A stretch of DNA of 64,000 nucleotides. Source: Prorocentrum cordatum. Taxonomy: Eukaryota; Sar; Dinophyceae; Prorocentrales; Prorocentraceae. The first letter of the stretch is position 1. Every line of letters begins with the position of its first letter. The notes under the pieces are model-generated. The model had not been told where the DNA came from. It worked only from the letters and a program-made list of their open reading frames with translations, and did not search any database. Below, piece after piece: positions 1 through 10,084 of the stretch. The stretch covers positions 434,164-498,163 of the forward strand of contig CAUYUJ010019627.1 of the NCBI GenBank assembly GCA_963575745.1, read 5' to 3'. The position numbers and the translations under genes are program-made.

Positions 1-470
1 CCCAAGAGACCCCAAGAAGTCTGATAGGTATCACGGTACGGCCCGAAGAGGCCAAAGTCGTATATGTTCAATGGTCTTTTCAATGTTTTTGGCTTCTCGC
101 GTTTTCGAGCTTCCAACGGTCCAAGAGCGCCGAAGAGCCTCCCAAGACCGGCCCAAGACCACCCAAGAGACCCGCAGGACGGCCCCAAGAGGGGCCAAGA
201 AGGCTTCAAGACTGCCGAAGAGGCGCCCGGCACAGCCCCAGATCACCCCAGAACAGGCCCAAGATGGGCCCAAGAGCAGGAGCAGGAGGCTTCCAGAGAC
301 CTCCGAGAGGCCTCTGGGACCCCCCAGAGGCCCCCAACACACCCCCCATCCGTGAGAGGCCCCACGAAGAGACCCTGACGAGGCTCCAAGAACAGCCCAA
401 GAGAGCTGCGAGAACCGTCCCGAGAGAGCCCAAAGAGGGACAAATGGTTGATTTTCCATAGTTTTTCTTA
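1..470. repeat. Degenerate CCCAAGA/GGCCCC minisatellite
   Basis: Loose tandem variants of CCCAAGAG, GGCCCC and CCAAGACC run through this stretch. The same purine/pyrimidine block recurs at 11.5-12.15, 16.2-17.1, 23.2-23.8, 36.8-37.05, 39.7-39.96, 52.25-52.6, 55.1-55.75 and 57.3-58.05 kb, where it forms the bodies of introner-like elements. Here no element ends are visible, because the window edge cuts it. The T-rich flank at 70-120 (TTTTTGGCTTCTCGCG) recurs at about 460-510 and, inverted, near 11,880-11,940. The open frames on both strands are repeat-driven. Confidence 0.7.
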
Positions 471-740
471 TGTTTTTCGCCTTCTCACGTTTTCCCGCTT
501 CCAGCCCTCAAAGATCGAGGATTTGGGAAAAAGAGAGGGAATTCCAAGAATTCCTTTTTCCATAAAACAGTGGAACTCCTATTCGGGGGTCCTACATATC
601 CCCTGGCATCTGGCCGGTACCGCGCCTCCCGGCTTCTCAACGTTTTCGCGGAGTCTCCGAAGGCCCCAAGGAATCCGGGAATTGTGGATTTGGGTTAGAC
701 TCTCATCCATTCAGGATTCAGGACAGTATGCCCGGGCCCG
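471..740. other. No gene seen; T-rich repeat flank
   Basis: This is non-coding sequence with a second and third copy of the TTTTTCG.CTTCTCACG type motif that borders the upstream minisatellite. Nothing else is recognisable. Confidence 0.4.
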
Positions 741-774
741 GGCATATTGTCCAGGCCATCCAATGTTCCACAGT

Positions 775-1235
775 TGCTGTGCGTCTGCAGTGGGGGCCGT
801 GTTTAGTCTGAGCGTGCATGGGCGTGTGCATTGGTCAAAGCACCACAGAAGAGGTGGCGCTACCATTCTGGCTGACCAGCCGCGCCCGCCGCCGCCCATC
901 TCCCTCTCTGCTGTCATCACGGATGCCATGGGCAGTCCTGATGTCCATGCCCCACAATCGCAGTGCATCTGCAGTGGGGACCGTGTTTAGTCCGAGCGTG
1001 GCCCAGGCGTGTGAATTGGTCAAAGCACCACTGAACAAGGGGCGCTGCCATTCTGGCTGACCGGCCGCGCCCGCCGTTTTGTTCCCTTCTGCTGTCATCG
1101 TGGATGCCATGCGCAGTGGGGACCGTGTTTAGTCTGAGCGTGCATGGGCGTGTGCATTGGTCAAAGCACCACAGAAGAGGTGGCGCTGCCATTCCGGCTG
1201 ACCAGCCGCGCCCGCCGCCGCGCATCTCTTTTTCT
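775..1235 (+). repeat. Three-copy tandem repeat, about 184 bp
   Basis: The motif GTGTTTAGTC.GAGCG occurs at 799, 983 and 1125. Each copy is followed by a shared GTCAAAGCACCAC block and a CCGCGCCCGCC block. Spacings are 184 and 142 bp, so the second unit carries an internal deletion of about 42 bp. No coding constraint is seen. The short stretch to about 1,370 is G-rich filler. Confidence 0.75.
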
Positions 1236-1369
1236 CCATGCCAATGCCGTGAGACCGTTTCTCATCATGCTTTGGCGATAACGGGCGTGACAGAGGGAGG
1301 GGACGGGGTGGGGTGGGGTGGGGTGAGCCTTGGGACAAACCCGAAAACACGGGCGAGCAAATAGCCCCC

Positions 1370-1895
1370 CAGGGATGGCGATCGCAGCCCCCCAGGGATG
1401 GCGAGGTCAAATTTGGGTCCGTGGCGTCACTGTGCTGGGCCCCCCAGCAGGCCTCGAAATGGCGACAGTTTCACAGTTCGCAGCCCCCCAGGGACGGCGA
1501 GGTCTAAATTTGGGTCCGCCCGTGGCGTCACTGTGCTGGGCCCCCCAGCAGGCCTCGAAAGTGGCGACAGTTTCACAGATCGCAGCCCCCCAGGGATGGC
1601 GAGGTCTAATTTGGGTCCGCGCGTGGCGTCACTGTGCTGGGCCCCCCAGCAGGCCTCGAAAGTGGCGACAGTTTCACAGATCGCAGCCCCCCAGGGATGG
1701 CGAGGTCTAATTTGAATCCGCGCGTGGCCCTGTGCTGGGCCCCCCAGCAGGCCTCGAAAGTGGCGACAGTTTCACAGATCGCAGCCCCCCAGGGGTGGCG
1801 AGGTCTAATTTGGGTCCGCGCGTGGCCCACTGTGCTGGGCCCCCCAGCAGGCCTCGAAAGTGGCGACAGTTTCACAGATCGCAGCCCCCCGCAGG
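1370..1895 (+). repeat. Satellite block 1 (about 85-102 bp units)
   Basis: Tandem units contain GCTGGGCCCCCCAGCAGG, CTCGAAA.TGGCGACAG, TTTCACAG and CAGCCCCCCAGGGATGG. These are shortened forms of the 102-bp unit that follows. The block ends in a different tail sequence at 1896. Confidence 0.85.
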
Positions 1896-2050
1896 CAAGA
1901 CAGGAGGAGGCAAGAGGGAGGCGGGACGGGGAAGGGGAGACCACACTGCTCTACTCAAAACGAATACCCAACCAAGGAGGGTTGGGAAAATTACCCTGTG
2001 ACGTACCCAACCCATTTGTATCAATGGAAACGAGGAGTTGGCCGAAACTT
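1896..2050 (+). repeat. Tail of satellite composite with hairpin
   Basis: The tail has a GGCAAGACAGGAGGAGG start, a CTACTCAAAACGA block, then CCCAACCAAGGAGGGTTGGG, a perfect 7-bp stem with a 6-nt loop. The same tail follows satellite blocks at about 3790-3930, 6790-6930 and 12570-12720, so array plus tail is one composite repeat. Confidence 0.7.
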
Positions 2051-2084
2051 GTATGGACAATCAACTTGATGTGTAAGCTACTTG

Positions 2085-3785
2085 GGAGGCGTCACTGTGC
2101 TGGGCCCCGCCAGCAGGCCTCGAAAGTGGCGACAGTTTCACAGATCGCAACCCCCCAGGGATGGCGAGGTCTAACTTGAATCCGCCGTGGGTACCCACTG
2201 TGCTGGGCCCCCCAGCAGGCCTCGAAAGTGGCGACAGTTTCACAGATCGCAGCCCCCCAGGGATGGCGAGGTCCCATTTGAGTCCGCCGTGGGTACCCAC
2301 TGTGCTGGGCCCCCCAGCAGGCCTCGAAAGTGGCGACAGTTTCACAGATCGCAGCCCCCCAGGGATGGCGAGGTCCCATTTGAGTCCGCCGTGGGTACCC
2401 ACTGTGCTGGGCCCCCCAGCAGGCCTCGAAAGTGGCGACAGTTTCACAGATCGCAGCCCCCCAGGGATGGCGAGGTCCCATTTGAGTCCGCCGTGGGTGC
2501 AGACTGTGCTGGGCCCCCCAGCAGGCCTCGAAAGTGGCGACAGTTTCACAGATCGCAGCCCCCCAGGGATGGCGAGGTCCCATTTGAGTCCGCCGTGGGT
2601 ACCCACTGTGCTGGGCCCCCCAGCAGGCCTCGAAAGTGGCGACAGTTTCACAGATCGCAGCCCCCCAGGGATGGCGAGGTCCAATTTGAATCTGCGTGTG
2701 TACCACTGTGCTGGGCCCCCCAGCAGGCCTCGAAAGTGGCGACAGTTTCACAGATCGCAGCCCCCCAGGGATGGCGAGGTCCCATTTGAATCCGCCGTGG
2801 GTGCAGACTGTGCTGGGCCCCCCAGCAGGCTTCGAAAGTGGCGACAGTTTCACAGATCGCAGCCCCCCAGGGACGGCGAGGTACCATTTGAGTCCGCCGC
2901 GGGTGCAGACTGTGCTGGGATGGCGAACTCCCATTTCGGTCCGCAGCGTGTGCAGACTGTGCTGGGCCCCCCAGCAGGCCTCGAAAGTGGCGACAGTTTC
3001 ACAGATCGCAGCCCCCCAGGGATGGCGAGGTCCCATTTGAGTCCGCCGCGGGTGCAGACTGTGCTGGGCCCCCCAGCAGCCCTCCTGGCGAACAGACAGC
3101 AGCCCTCGAAAGTGGCGACAGTTTCACAGATCGCAGATGGCGAGGTCAGCCGCCGCGGGTGCAGACTGTGCTGGGCCCTCGAAAGTGGCGACAGGATCTG
3201 GCGAGGTGAGTCCGCCGCGGGTGCAGACTGTGCTGGGCCCCCCAGCAGGCCTCGAAAGTGGCGACAGTTTCGCAGATCGCAGCCCCCCAGGGATGGCGAG
3301 GTCTAATTTGAATCCGCCGCGGGTGCAGACTGTGCTGGGCAGGCCTCGAAAGTGGCGACAGTTTCACAGATCGCAGCCCCCCAGGGATGGCGAGGTCTAA
3401 TTTGAATCCGCCGCGGGTGCAGACTGTGCTGGGCCCCGCCAGCAGCCTCGAAAGTGGCGACAGTTTCGCAGATCGCAGCCCCCCAGGGATGGCGAGGTCC
3501 CATTTGAGTCCGCCGCGGGTGCAGACTGTGCTGGGCCCCCCAGCAGCCCTCGAAAGTGGCGACGGTTTCACAGATCGCAGCCCCCCAGGGATGGCGAGGT
3601 CTAATCTGAATCCCCGTAAGACGTCACCCCGCTGCCCCCCCCCAGCAGCCCTCGAAAGTGGCGACAGTTTCACGGATCGCAGCCCCCCAGGGATGGCGAG
3701 GTCTAATCTGAATCCCCGTAAGACGTCACTCCGCTGCCCCCCCCAGCAGCCCTCGAAAGTGGCGACAGCTTCACAGTTCGCAGCC
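2085..3785 (+). repeat. 102-bp satellite array
   Basis: CCTCGAAAGTGGCGACAG recurs at 2220, 2322 and 2424, a spacing of exactly 102 bp, with near-identical units to about 2,800. Beyond that, units are truncated or rearranged. Because 102 = 3 x 34, frames stay open on both strands and give artefactual long reading frames. Each unit carries GGGCCCCCCAGCAGG, a CCCCCCAGGGATGGCGAGGT motif and a variable 3' part. It is not a gene. Confidence 0.92.
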
Positions 3786-3935
3786 CCCCGCAGGCAAGAC
3801 AGGAAGAGGCAGGGAGGGAAGGAGGAGGAGGAAGAGGAGGGGAGACGCGACCGCTGTGCTCTATTCAAAACGAGTACCCAACCAAGGAGGGTTGGGAAAA
3901 TGTCCGAAGGGTTTCCACAATGGCTCGGGGTACAC
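3786..3935 (+). repeat. Second copy of composite tail
   Basis: This copy has a purine-rich segment, CTATTCAAAACGA, and again the CCCAACCAAGGAGGGTTGGG hairpin. It is co-linear with 1896-2050, then diverges into unique sequence. Confidence 0.7.
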
Positions 3936-4134
3936 GCTGTCCGATAGCTTGACCGAGCTCTGGCAGGGGGCGGCGATGATTCGCCGTAGGCGTCTTCCAT
4001 CCGCCGTACCCCTTGTGAGCGTATTAGTGTTTCTCACAGTGGCGTTTGACAGATGCGCGAACGCCTCACCTTATCTATCCTATCCGTCTAAGCCCTAACT
4101 CCTCCACTGTGCCAGGGGTCTCCGCGCGGCTGGC

Positions 4135-4205
4135 CTGCGTTTCCAACGGCTGCACGTTGATTGACCGCGCGTTGTCAGCAGAGTTAGAAGACGGCTGATC
4201 TTGAT
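4135..4205 (+). repeat. Direct repeat copy 1 (about 68 bp)
   Basis: CGGCTGC.CGTTGA, then GTTGTCAGCAGAGTTAGAA and GGCTGAT, matches the segment at about 4630-4700. The region between (4205-4630) contains a GCATCGGCGATGC-rich patch and otherwise nothing recognisable. Confidence 0.65.
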
Positions 4206-4629
4206 TTGATCGTGCATCGGCGATGCATCGTCGACGCGGGTGCTGCATCGGCGACGTCGACGTGAAGCAAGTCGGACTCCATCCACATCGAGCCGCATCG
4301 GCGATGCATCGGCGATGCGCCGCGATCTTTCGACCCCATCTACTCTGACCCCATCTAGGAGGCCAAGACAAGAGAACTGCAGGTCCCTCTTGTCCTCTAT
4401 AGGGCTTTTTTCCTTCGAGCTGCCCCTTTCCTTCACGCTGCCATCCCTTCATTGGGCGGCGAGCCTGGGGGGAAGTAAAAGGGGGCAGCCCCTCTCCAAG
4501 GCGGCGGGGCTTCTCAGGAACCCTCGCGCCTTCTGAGAAGCTTCCTGTGAGCTCAGAAAAAGCTGCTCAGAAGCGTGTCGTTTGCTGGTCTCGCCCGCCC
4601 TCCTTCGCTGTGCTGGAGTTCCGTGCGGC

Positions 4630-4700
4630 CGCATTTTTCAGCGGCTGCGCGTTGACGGACCGGGTGGTGCCAGCAGAGTTAGAATAAGGCTGATTTTAAA
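4630..4700 (+). repeat. Direct repeat copy 2 (about 68 bp)
   Basis: This is the second copy of the segment at 4135-4205, 494 bp away. It ends in GGCTGATTTT. It could be the remnant ends of a small element. Confidence 0.6.
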
Positions 4701-4849
4701 GAAATGTTTGATGGACCGTGTGGCATGCAAACAACCCGCCCCCCCCCAAAAAACAAACTGACGCCTCTTCAAGAGGCCGAAATCGTCAATTATACGAGGT
4801 GTTCGAACGATTTTGGCATTCCAGCTTTTTCGGTTTTTTCGGCTGTCTG

Positions 4850-5175
4850 GGCCGGGTCCGGGCCAGGTCCGGGCCGGGTCCGGGCCGGGTCCGGGCTGGG
4901 TCCGGGCCGGGTCCGGGCCGGGTCCGGGTCCGGGCCGGGTGCAGGCCGGGTCCGGGCCGGGTCCGGGTCTGGGTTCGGGCCGGGTCCGGGCCGGGTCCGG
5001 GCCGGGTCCGGGCCGGGTCCGGGCCGGGTCCGGACCAGGTCCAGGCTGGGTCCGGGCCGGGTCCGGGCCGGGTCCGGGCCGGGTCCGGGCCGGGTCCGGA
5101 CCGGGTCCAGGCTGGGTCCGGGTCCGGGCCGGGTCCGGGCCGGGTCCAGGCCGGGTCCGGGCCGGGTCGCCGGGT
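4850..5175 (+). repeat. GGGTCCGGGCC 11/12-mer array
   Basis: A near-pure tandem of GGGTCCGGGCC(G) with occasional GGTCCAGGCT variants. The Gly-Pro-Gly reading frames on both strands are products of the repeat. Confidence 0.9.
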
Positions 5176-5179
5176 GGGC

Positions 5180-6380
5180 GCCGGGTCGGGGAAGCTTTGT
5201 CAACACCTTTCTGGATATTTTGGGGGCTCTTCGGCCGTCTCGGGCGGTGAGAAGCTGAAAAGAAGCAAATGCCGACATCCTTCAACAACCTATGGGAGAT
5301 CTATGGTTTTGGCTTCTTGGAGCCTTCCTGGAGGAACTCTTGGTGGTCATCGAGGCCATGTGGAGTTTGTTCGGATCAACGTGACAGTCTCCTTGTGAGG
5401 CCCTGTTTCTCAAACCCTTCTGGAGTAGGGGAAGGAGCGGGACGTACCTACCGCGGTAGTAGTTCAGTAGTTCTGCATCTTCGTCGCGAGAGTTGCGATG
5501 GTCATCACGGCTGGTGGTGAGGGCGAGTCGCCAGCATCACGATTGCCCTGGGCGGAGGGGGGGGAGGAGCATGAGGCACAGGCCAGAGAGGGCGAGCGGG
5601 GACGGGGAGGCTTAGCGGCAGGAGCGCATCGTGGCAGGAGGAGCAGCTGTGCAGGCGAAGATGGCGGACTTTGGCCTCAGCTGCTGCTCCGCGCAGGCTG
5701 CTGGGAAGCCCGCGCTAGCTTTCCTGCCCCAAGAGGTACCGGTACCGCGACGCCCCGGGCCTCACCCGGGGGTGCGTTCTGACCCGCATTTCGAGGCGAA
5801 GCCAGCGGTGGCGGCGAGGGCCGCCCAGGAGACCCCAAAACGCGGAAAGTCGGAGAAGGGTAGAGGTATGGGTAATTACCTTTTCCTCCTCTGACCTCCT
5901 CCCCTCTCGGCGGACGAAAGGTCAGACGTCTTGTAGTGTTCGAGGTTTTCGGGCGTGCTCGTCGAGCCTCGGCGGTCTCTTCCAGCTCCCCAGAAGCTGC
6001 CCCGCGCCAGGAGCCTGACCGGGAGGGGTGCTCGGAGTCGTCCAGGGCGGGTGCCGGGGACCCGAGATTTGACCCCGAAAGACAGACGCCGAGGATCATG
6101 CGGGTCGGACGAAAGGGGACGAAACGGGAGGACAGGGGGGCAGTGGAAACCCATGCCGAGAAACACCTTGCTTGCCTCCAGGGTGCCCTTGCTTTCTCGG
6201 GCTTCGTTGTGTTTGCTATGGGACGCGTGACGTTCCCACACCAAGAAATCAATGGACGTCCTGGGTCTCAGGGCTGGGTTTCTTGGGGAAGCTTCTTGTG
6301 GCCGAGCCCCTACTGTACGAAATCTGCCGCGTGCAGCGCAGCTGGAACACGGCCCCGTCGCCGCAGGCACTCTGCCTGAC
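5180..6380. other. Unassigned 1.2 kb, no gene recognised
   Basis: This is non-repetitive GC-rich sequence with open frames up to about 190 codons on both strands. None has convincing composition or splice context. No repeat family seen elsewhere in the window was recognised here. Confidence 0.35.
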
Positions 6381-6384
6381 GCAG

Positions 6385-6930
6385 GGGGCCCCCAGGGATG
6401 CCGAGGTCGAGTCTAGATCTGCGTCAGCCGCCATTCCGTTGGCTCCCAGCCGGCAGCCCTCGAAGGTTTCGATATGTCCGCAGACCGCAGCCCCCCAGGG
6501 ATGGCGATATCTAATTGAGGTCTGCGTGGGGCGTCAGCCCTTCCCAGCAGCCTTCGAAAGTTTCGACAGGTTTGCAGTTTGCAGCCCCCCCAGGGATGGC
6601 GAGGTCCAGTTTGAATCTGCGTGGGGCGTCACTCCCTGGACCCCCCCAGCAGCTCTCGAAAGTGGCGCCAGTTTCGCGGATCGCAGCCACCCACTTTCCG
6701 CTAGACCCCCAGCAGCTTTCGAACATGGCGACAGTGTCGCATTTCGCAGCTCCCCAGGGATAGCGAGGTCAATGGAGACGGCGATGTAGGCGGCAGGCTG
6801 GCAGGCAGGAAGGAGCGAGGCAATAGACAGGAAGGAAGAGAGGAGGGGAGGCGGGAAGGCCAGAGACGCGCGTGCAGTGTTATATTCAGAACGAGAACCC
6901 AACGCACGAGGGCTGAACAAAAACATAGGG
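6385..6930 (+). repeat. Diverged satellite block plus tail
   Basis: Four diverged units (CAGCCCCCCAGGGATGG, CAGC.CTCGAAAG) are followed at about 6780 by the GGCAGGCTGGCAGGCAGG tail with TATATTCAGAACGAGAACCC. It is the same composite as at 1.4-3.9 kb but much older. Confidence 0.7.
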
Positions 6931-7084
6931 CACATCAGGATTTCAATATCGCGGTTCCCGAACACATATAAACAAATATGTTTGTTGCACATTGTCGTTC
7001 AAAAAAGTCTGCGCGAGCGTCCTGACGAATATTTGGGGCAACCATCAGTTGTTCAACCGTTGCATCAAATGCAACCAAGCGGGC

Positions 7085-7400
7085 CTATCGCGCGTGCATG
7101 TCGACATGTTTCGAACGCTGGGGGGCACGACCCTTTTCACAACAATACATGCGGGCCGCTCGCGCGCGTCGGCCGCGCACGCGTCGAAGTCCTCCCAACA
7201 CCTTCATCTCCAACACGCGGGCACCGTCATCGTCACCGGCGGTGCCAGCATCGGTGCCGTCATTGGTCTTGCCGTCTTCATCACCATCATCGTCGTTGCT
7301 GGTATCACCGTCGTGTCTGCCAGTGCCGACGCCACCATGACACCGCGCCCGCCGTGCCACCGACTCGCGCTGGAATGCCCTCGCGTTGAACTGCTATCTC
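7085..7400. other. Ambiguous coding-like segment
   Basis: A short C-ending-codon stretch at about 7205-7340 reads on the plus strand as a hydrophobic run (IGAVIGLAVFITIIVVAGI, a possible membrane helix). On the minus strand it reads as an acidic Asp/Gly-rich stretch. Both readings could be products of GTC/ATC trinucleotide bias, so I do not call a gene. The surrounding 6.93-8.44 kb holds no other recognised feature except a repeat-like patch at about 7,620-7,780 resembling the region just after the tail at 1,998. Confidence 0.15.
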
Positions 7401-8444
7401 CCAGTTTACCAAGGTAATAGCACCGCGTAGGTTGCAGCACGAAGTTTATCTTCCCCTGATAGAAATTAGGATTTACCCCCCCAAAGGCCAGGATTGTCGT
7501 CCCCATCCTGGGGATGCGCGATTCACATACCTTTCTGCCACATCGTGCATTCTAAGTCTGTGCTCATACCATCCCAGCCTGGCCAGATTCGACGCTCCCA
7601 CCGTCCTTTGCAATCGCCCTGCGACGTACCCAACCCATCCGCACGAATTGAGAAGAGGATCTGGCCCAGGATGACAGCGCAGGATGCGTCATTGGTTGCG
7701 CAAGCAGTATGGGAATCGCGCACGCGCTGTGCGACCAACAGGACAGCAAATCAGGACGATGATTGTGGCCCCTGGTTCGACAAATACATGGGGGTAGGAA
7801 CGGGCGGAAGAGGGGCCGATGCAGTGATCATGATCAGGGCGATGGATGCGATGGCCCAAGGCAACATGAGGCTTCTGATACGCAGGACGCCTCGCTGTTT
7901 TTTTTGGGGCCCCAGGAAGCCACCTGGAAAACTCCTTCCACTCCAACCCGAGTTGGAACCCCTCCATCCATCAGCTGGTTGCCCAGGGCTCGGCGCGATC
8001 TCGACAAGAGTCGGAGCATCCTTGTCGGTGTTGATGTTTCGCCACCCCCAAAGTTTCTAGCTTTCTTAGCAGTGAACGCGGACATATTCTGGCCGGGTGA
8101 TCGACCGCGGGGCGCGCGAACGAGAACAACGCCCCGTGCAAGGTAGGGCGAAGTTGGAGAGGGCGGCCGCAGGTGAGCGTTCTATTATTTATTGTGTTTC
8201 CGATCGGCGCCCGCCCTCGCACCCCCCCCTTCCCCCCCCCTCATGGAGTGGATCTTGGCTATTTTTGGGCGCCTGTTTCGAGCAGGTGGAGTCTCCCTCA
8301 CAGGACGCACGGCTCAATACAGTCGCACCGAGCAGAGGTCCGGAGCCAGACCCCACCCCCTTCCGCCCAGTGTCGAAACGCCGAAATGAAAAACTTCACC
8401 AGCGTCCTATGGTGCACGGTTTCCCCCTGGGCCGTAGGCGACCC

Positions 8445-8812
8445 GAGGAGGAGGAGGAGGAGGAGGATGAGGTGGAGGAGGAGGAGGAGGAGGAGGAGGA
8501 TGCAAGAGAGAGGAGGAGGAGGAGGAGGAGAGGAGGAGGAGGAGGAGGAGGAGGAGGAGGAGGCGGAGGAGGAGGAGGAGGAGGAGATGGAGGAGGAGAG
8601 GGGGGGGGAGGGGGAGGGGGAGGAAGAGGAGGAGGAGGAGGAGGAGGAGGAGAGGAGGAGGAGGAGGAGGAGGAGGAGAAGGGTTGGAGAAGGAGGAGGA
8701 GGTGGAGTAGGAGGAGGAGGAGGAGGAGGAGGAGGAGGAGGAGGAGGAGGAGGAGGAGGAGGGAGGAGGAGGAGGAGGAGGGGGCGGAGGAGGAGGAGGA
8801 GGTGGAGGTGCC
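8445..8812 (+). repeat. AGG trinucleotide tract 1
   Basis: An almost uninterrupted GGA/GAG repeat with minor interruptions. Its Glu, Arg, Gly (plus) or Ser, Leu, Pro (minus) frames are artefacts. Confidence 0.95.
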
Positions 8813-8876
8813 CCCTCAGCCTTCCTGGCAGAGCTCCCCCAGGGGAGCGGCACGGCGCCGAGAGAGCCGGGTTGAC

Positions 8877-9112
8877 CCAAAAGGGGTTCCAGCGACAAGG
8901 GGGTGGTGCAACATATTTTGTGCAATGGATTTGTGGGGTTGCAATACATCTGGGGCGTGCAATACATTCCGGGGCGCAGATGTATTGTTGGATTTTCGCG
9001 TGCAACGCATTACTTGCGATACGATGCAATACCATTCTCCGGCGCAGTACGTTTGCAAAACACTTGTCCCGCATCTATTGCACCAGCCCCTTTCAGTTGG
9101 ACCCCCTTTTGG
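8877..9112. mobile_element. MITE-like fold-back element, 236 bp
   Basis: The left arm 8877-8914 (CCAAAAGGGGTTCC, AAGGGGGTGGTGCAA) is the imperfect reverse complement of the right arm 9075-9112 (TTGCACCAGCCCCTTT, ending CCCCCTTTTGG). The arms are about 38 bp, the interior is AT-richer with repeated TGCAATAC motifs, and there is no coding capacity. It sits just outside the AGG tract. Family and target duplication are not determined. Confidence 0.65.
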
Positions 9113-9127
9113 ATCACCCAGAGAGTT

Positions 9128-9262
9128 ACCAGCCTGGAACAGATCCCTATCCCTGTACTGGGCACCCCCAACATTTTTTGAGGGCGCATCCCTAAGATCG
9201 TCATCGCCTTTTGGCGTGCCAATCTTAGGGATAGGGATTAGTTCGGGGCTGGTAAGAGAGGG
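9128..9262. mobile_element. Second fold-back element, about 130 bp
   Basis: Left-arm TTACCAGCC and ATCCCTATCCCT are mirrored by AGGGATAGGGAT and GGCTGGTAA at the right end. Inside, CCCTAAGAT and ATCTTAGGG form a perfect 9-bp inverted repeat around a CGCCTTTTGGCG core. It is followed by a G12 run and is non-coding. Confidence 0.6.
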
Positions 9263-9404
9263 GGGGGGGGGGGCGCCGTGTGCGAACGTGCCCGTCGCTC
9301 TCCCGGCCTCGGCGCCTCGCTCGGGGCGCCCGTGCAGGGGGCGGCGAGGCCCTGCGCAGCCGCCGAGCGGTGGAGCCACGCGACAACAAAGCAAACGCTC
9401 CCTG

Positions 9405-9620
9405 CGAGGAGGAGGAGGAGGAGGAGGAGGAGGAGGAGCGAGGAGCGAGGAGCGAGGAACGAGGAGGAGGAGGAGGAGGAGGAGGAGGAGGAGGAGGGAG
9501 GAGGGGGAGGAGGAGGAGGAGGAGGAGGGAGGAGGAGGAGGAGAGAGGAGGGGGAGGAGGAGGAGGAGGAGGAGGAGGAGGAGGAGGAGAGGAGGAGGAG
9601 GAGGAGGAGGAGGAGGGGGT
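9405..9620 (+). repeat. AGG trinucleotide tract 2
   Basis: A GGA/GAG tract like the one at 8445-8812, including a GAGCGAGGAGCGAGG patch. The 9.62-10.08 kb stretch after it holds no recognised gene. Confidence 0.95.
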
Positions 9621-10084
9621 ACCGAGCCCATCGGCACTCAGTGACCAAAGGATTGGGTCCAGAACAGGATGGCTGATGGCCGCGCGAAGTCTGTCGCCGG
9701 CCGCGCAAGCTACATGGGGGGCGCGCGCTGCACGACACGCAGAACGGCGAGAGAAGGACGAGGACCGAGGCCCCAGGCTCGAGCAGGAAATGGGGGCGGG
9801 CACGAGGTGCGGGAGTGGGCGGAAGAGGGGCCGAGCAGTGATCGCGACAGCAGCAGGGAGGCGACACGGCAGGACGCCGGGGCGGGGCAGCTGTGCATGG
9901 CCAGTGCAGACGAAGGGCGAGGCCGACCTCGCCCACCAGGGTCTCTGCTCCTTTCTGTTCCGTGCAGCGCGGGCTCTTGATGCCCGCATGCGCACCGCCA
10001 TGTGTTGGCACCCGCGGGGAGGGAGCACGGGGGCAAACACACATCCGCGTAGGACGTCGTTCTCTCAGACCCTGGGTATCCCTC

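Noticed and set aside
2061-3306. Long reading frames on both strands in the 102-bp array (up to about 380 codons)
   Set aside because: 102 is a multiple of 3, so any open unit stays open in tandem; both strands are open at once and units carry no codon bias.
1370-3785. CRISPR array
   Set aside because: Units are 102 bp, with no short identical repeats alternating with unique spacers, and the sequence is eukaryotic in character.
8097-10044. Glu/Arg/Gly or Ser/Leu/Pro proteins of 250-515 codons
   Set aside because: They are translations of AGG tracts; composition alone explains them.
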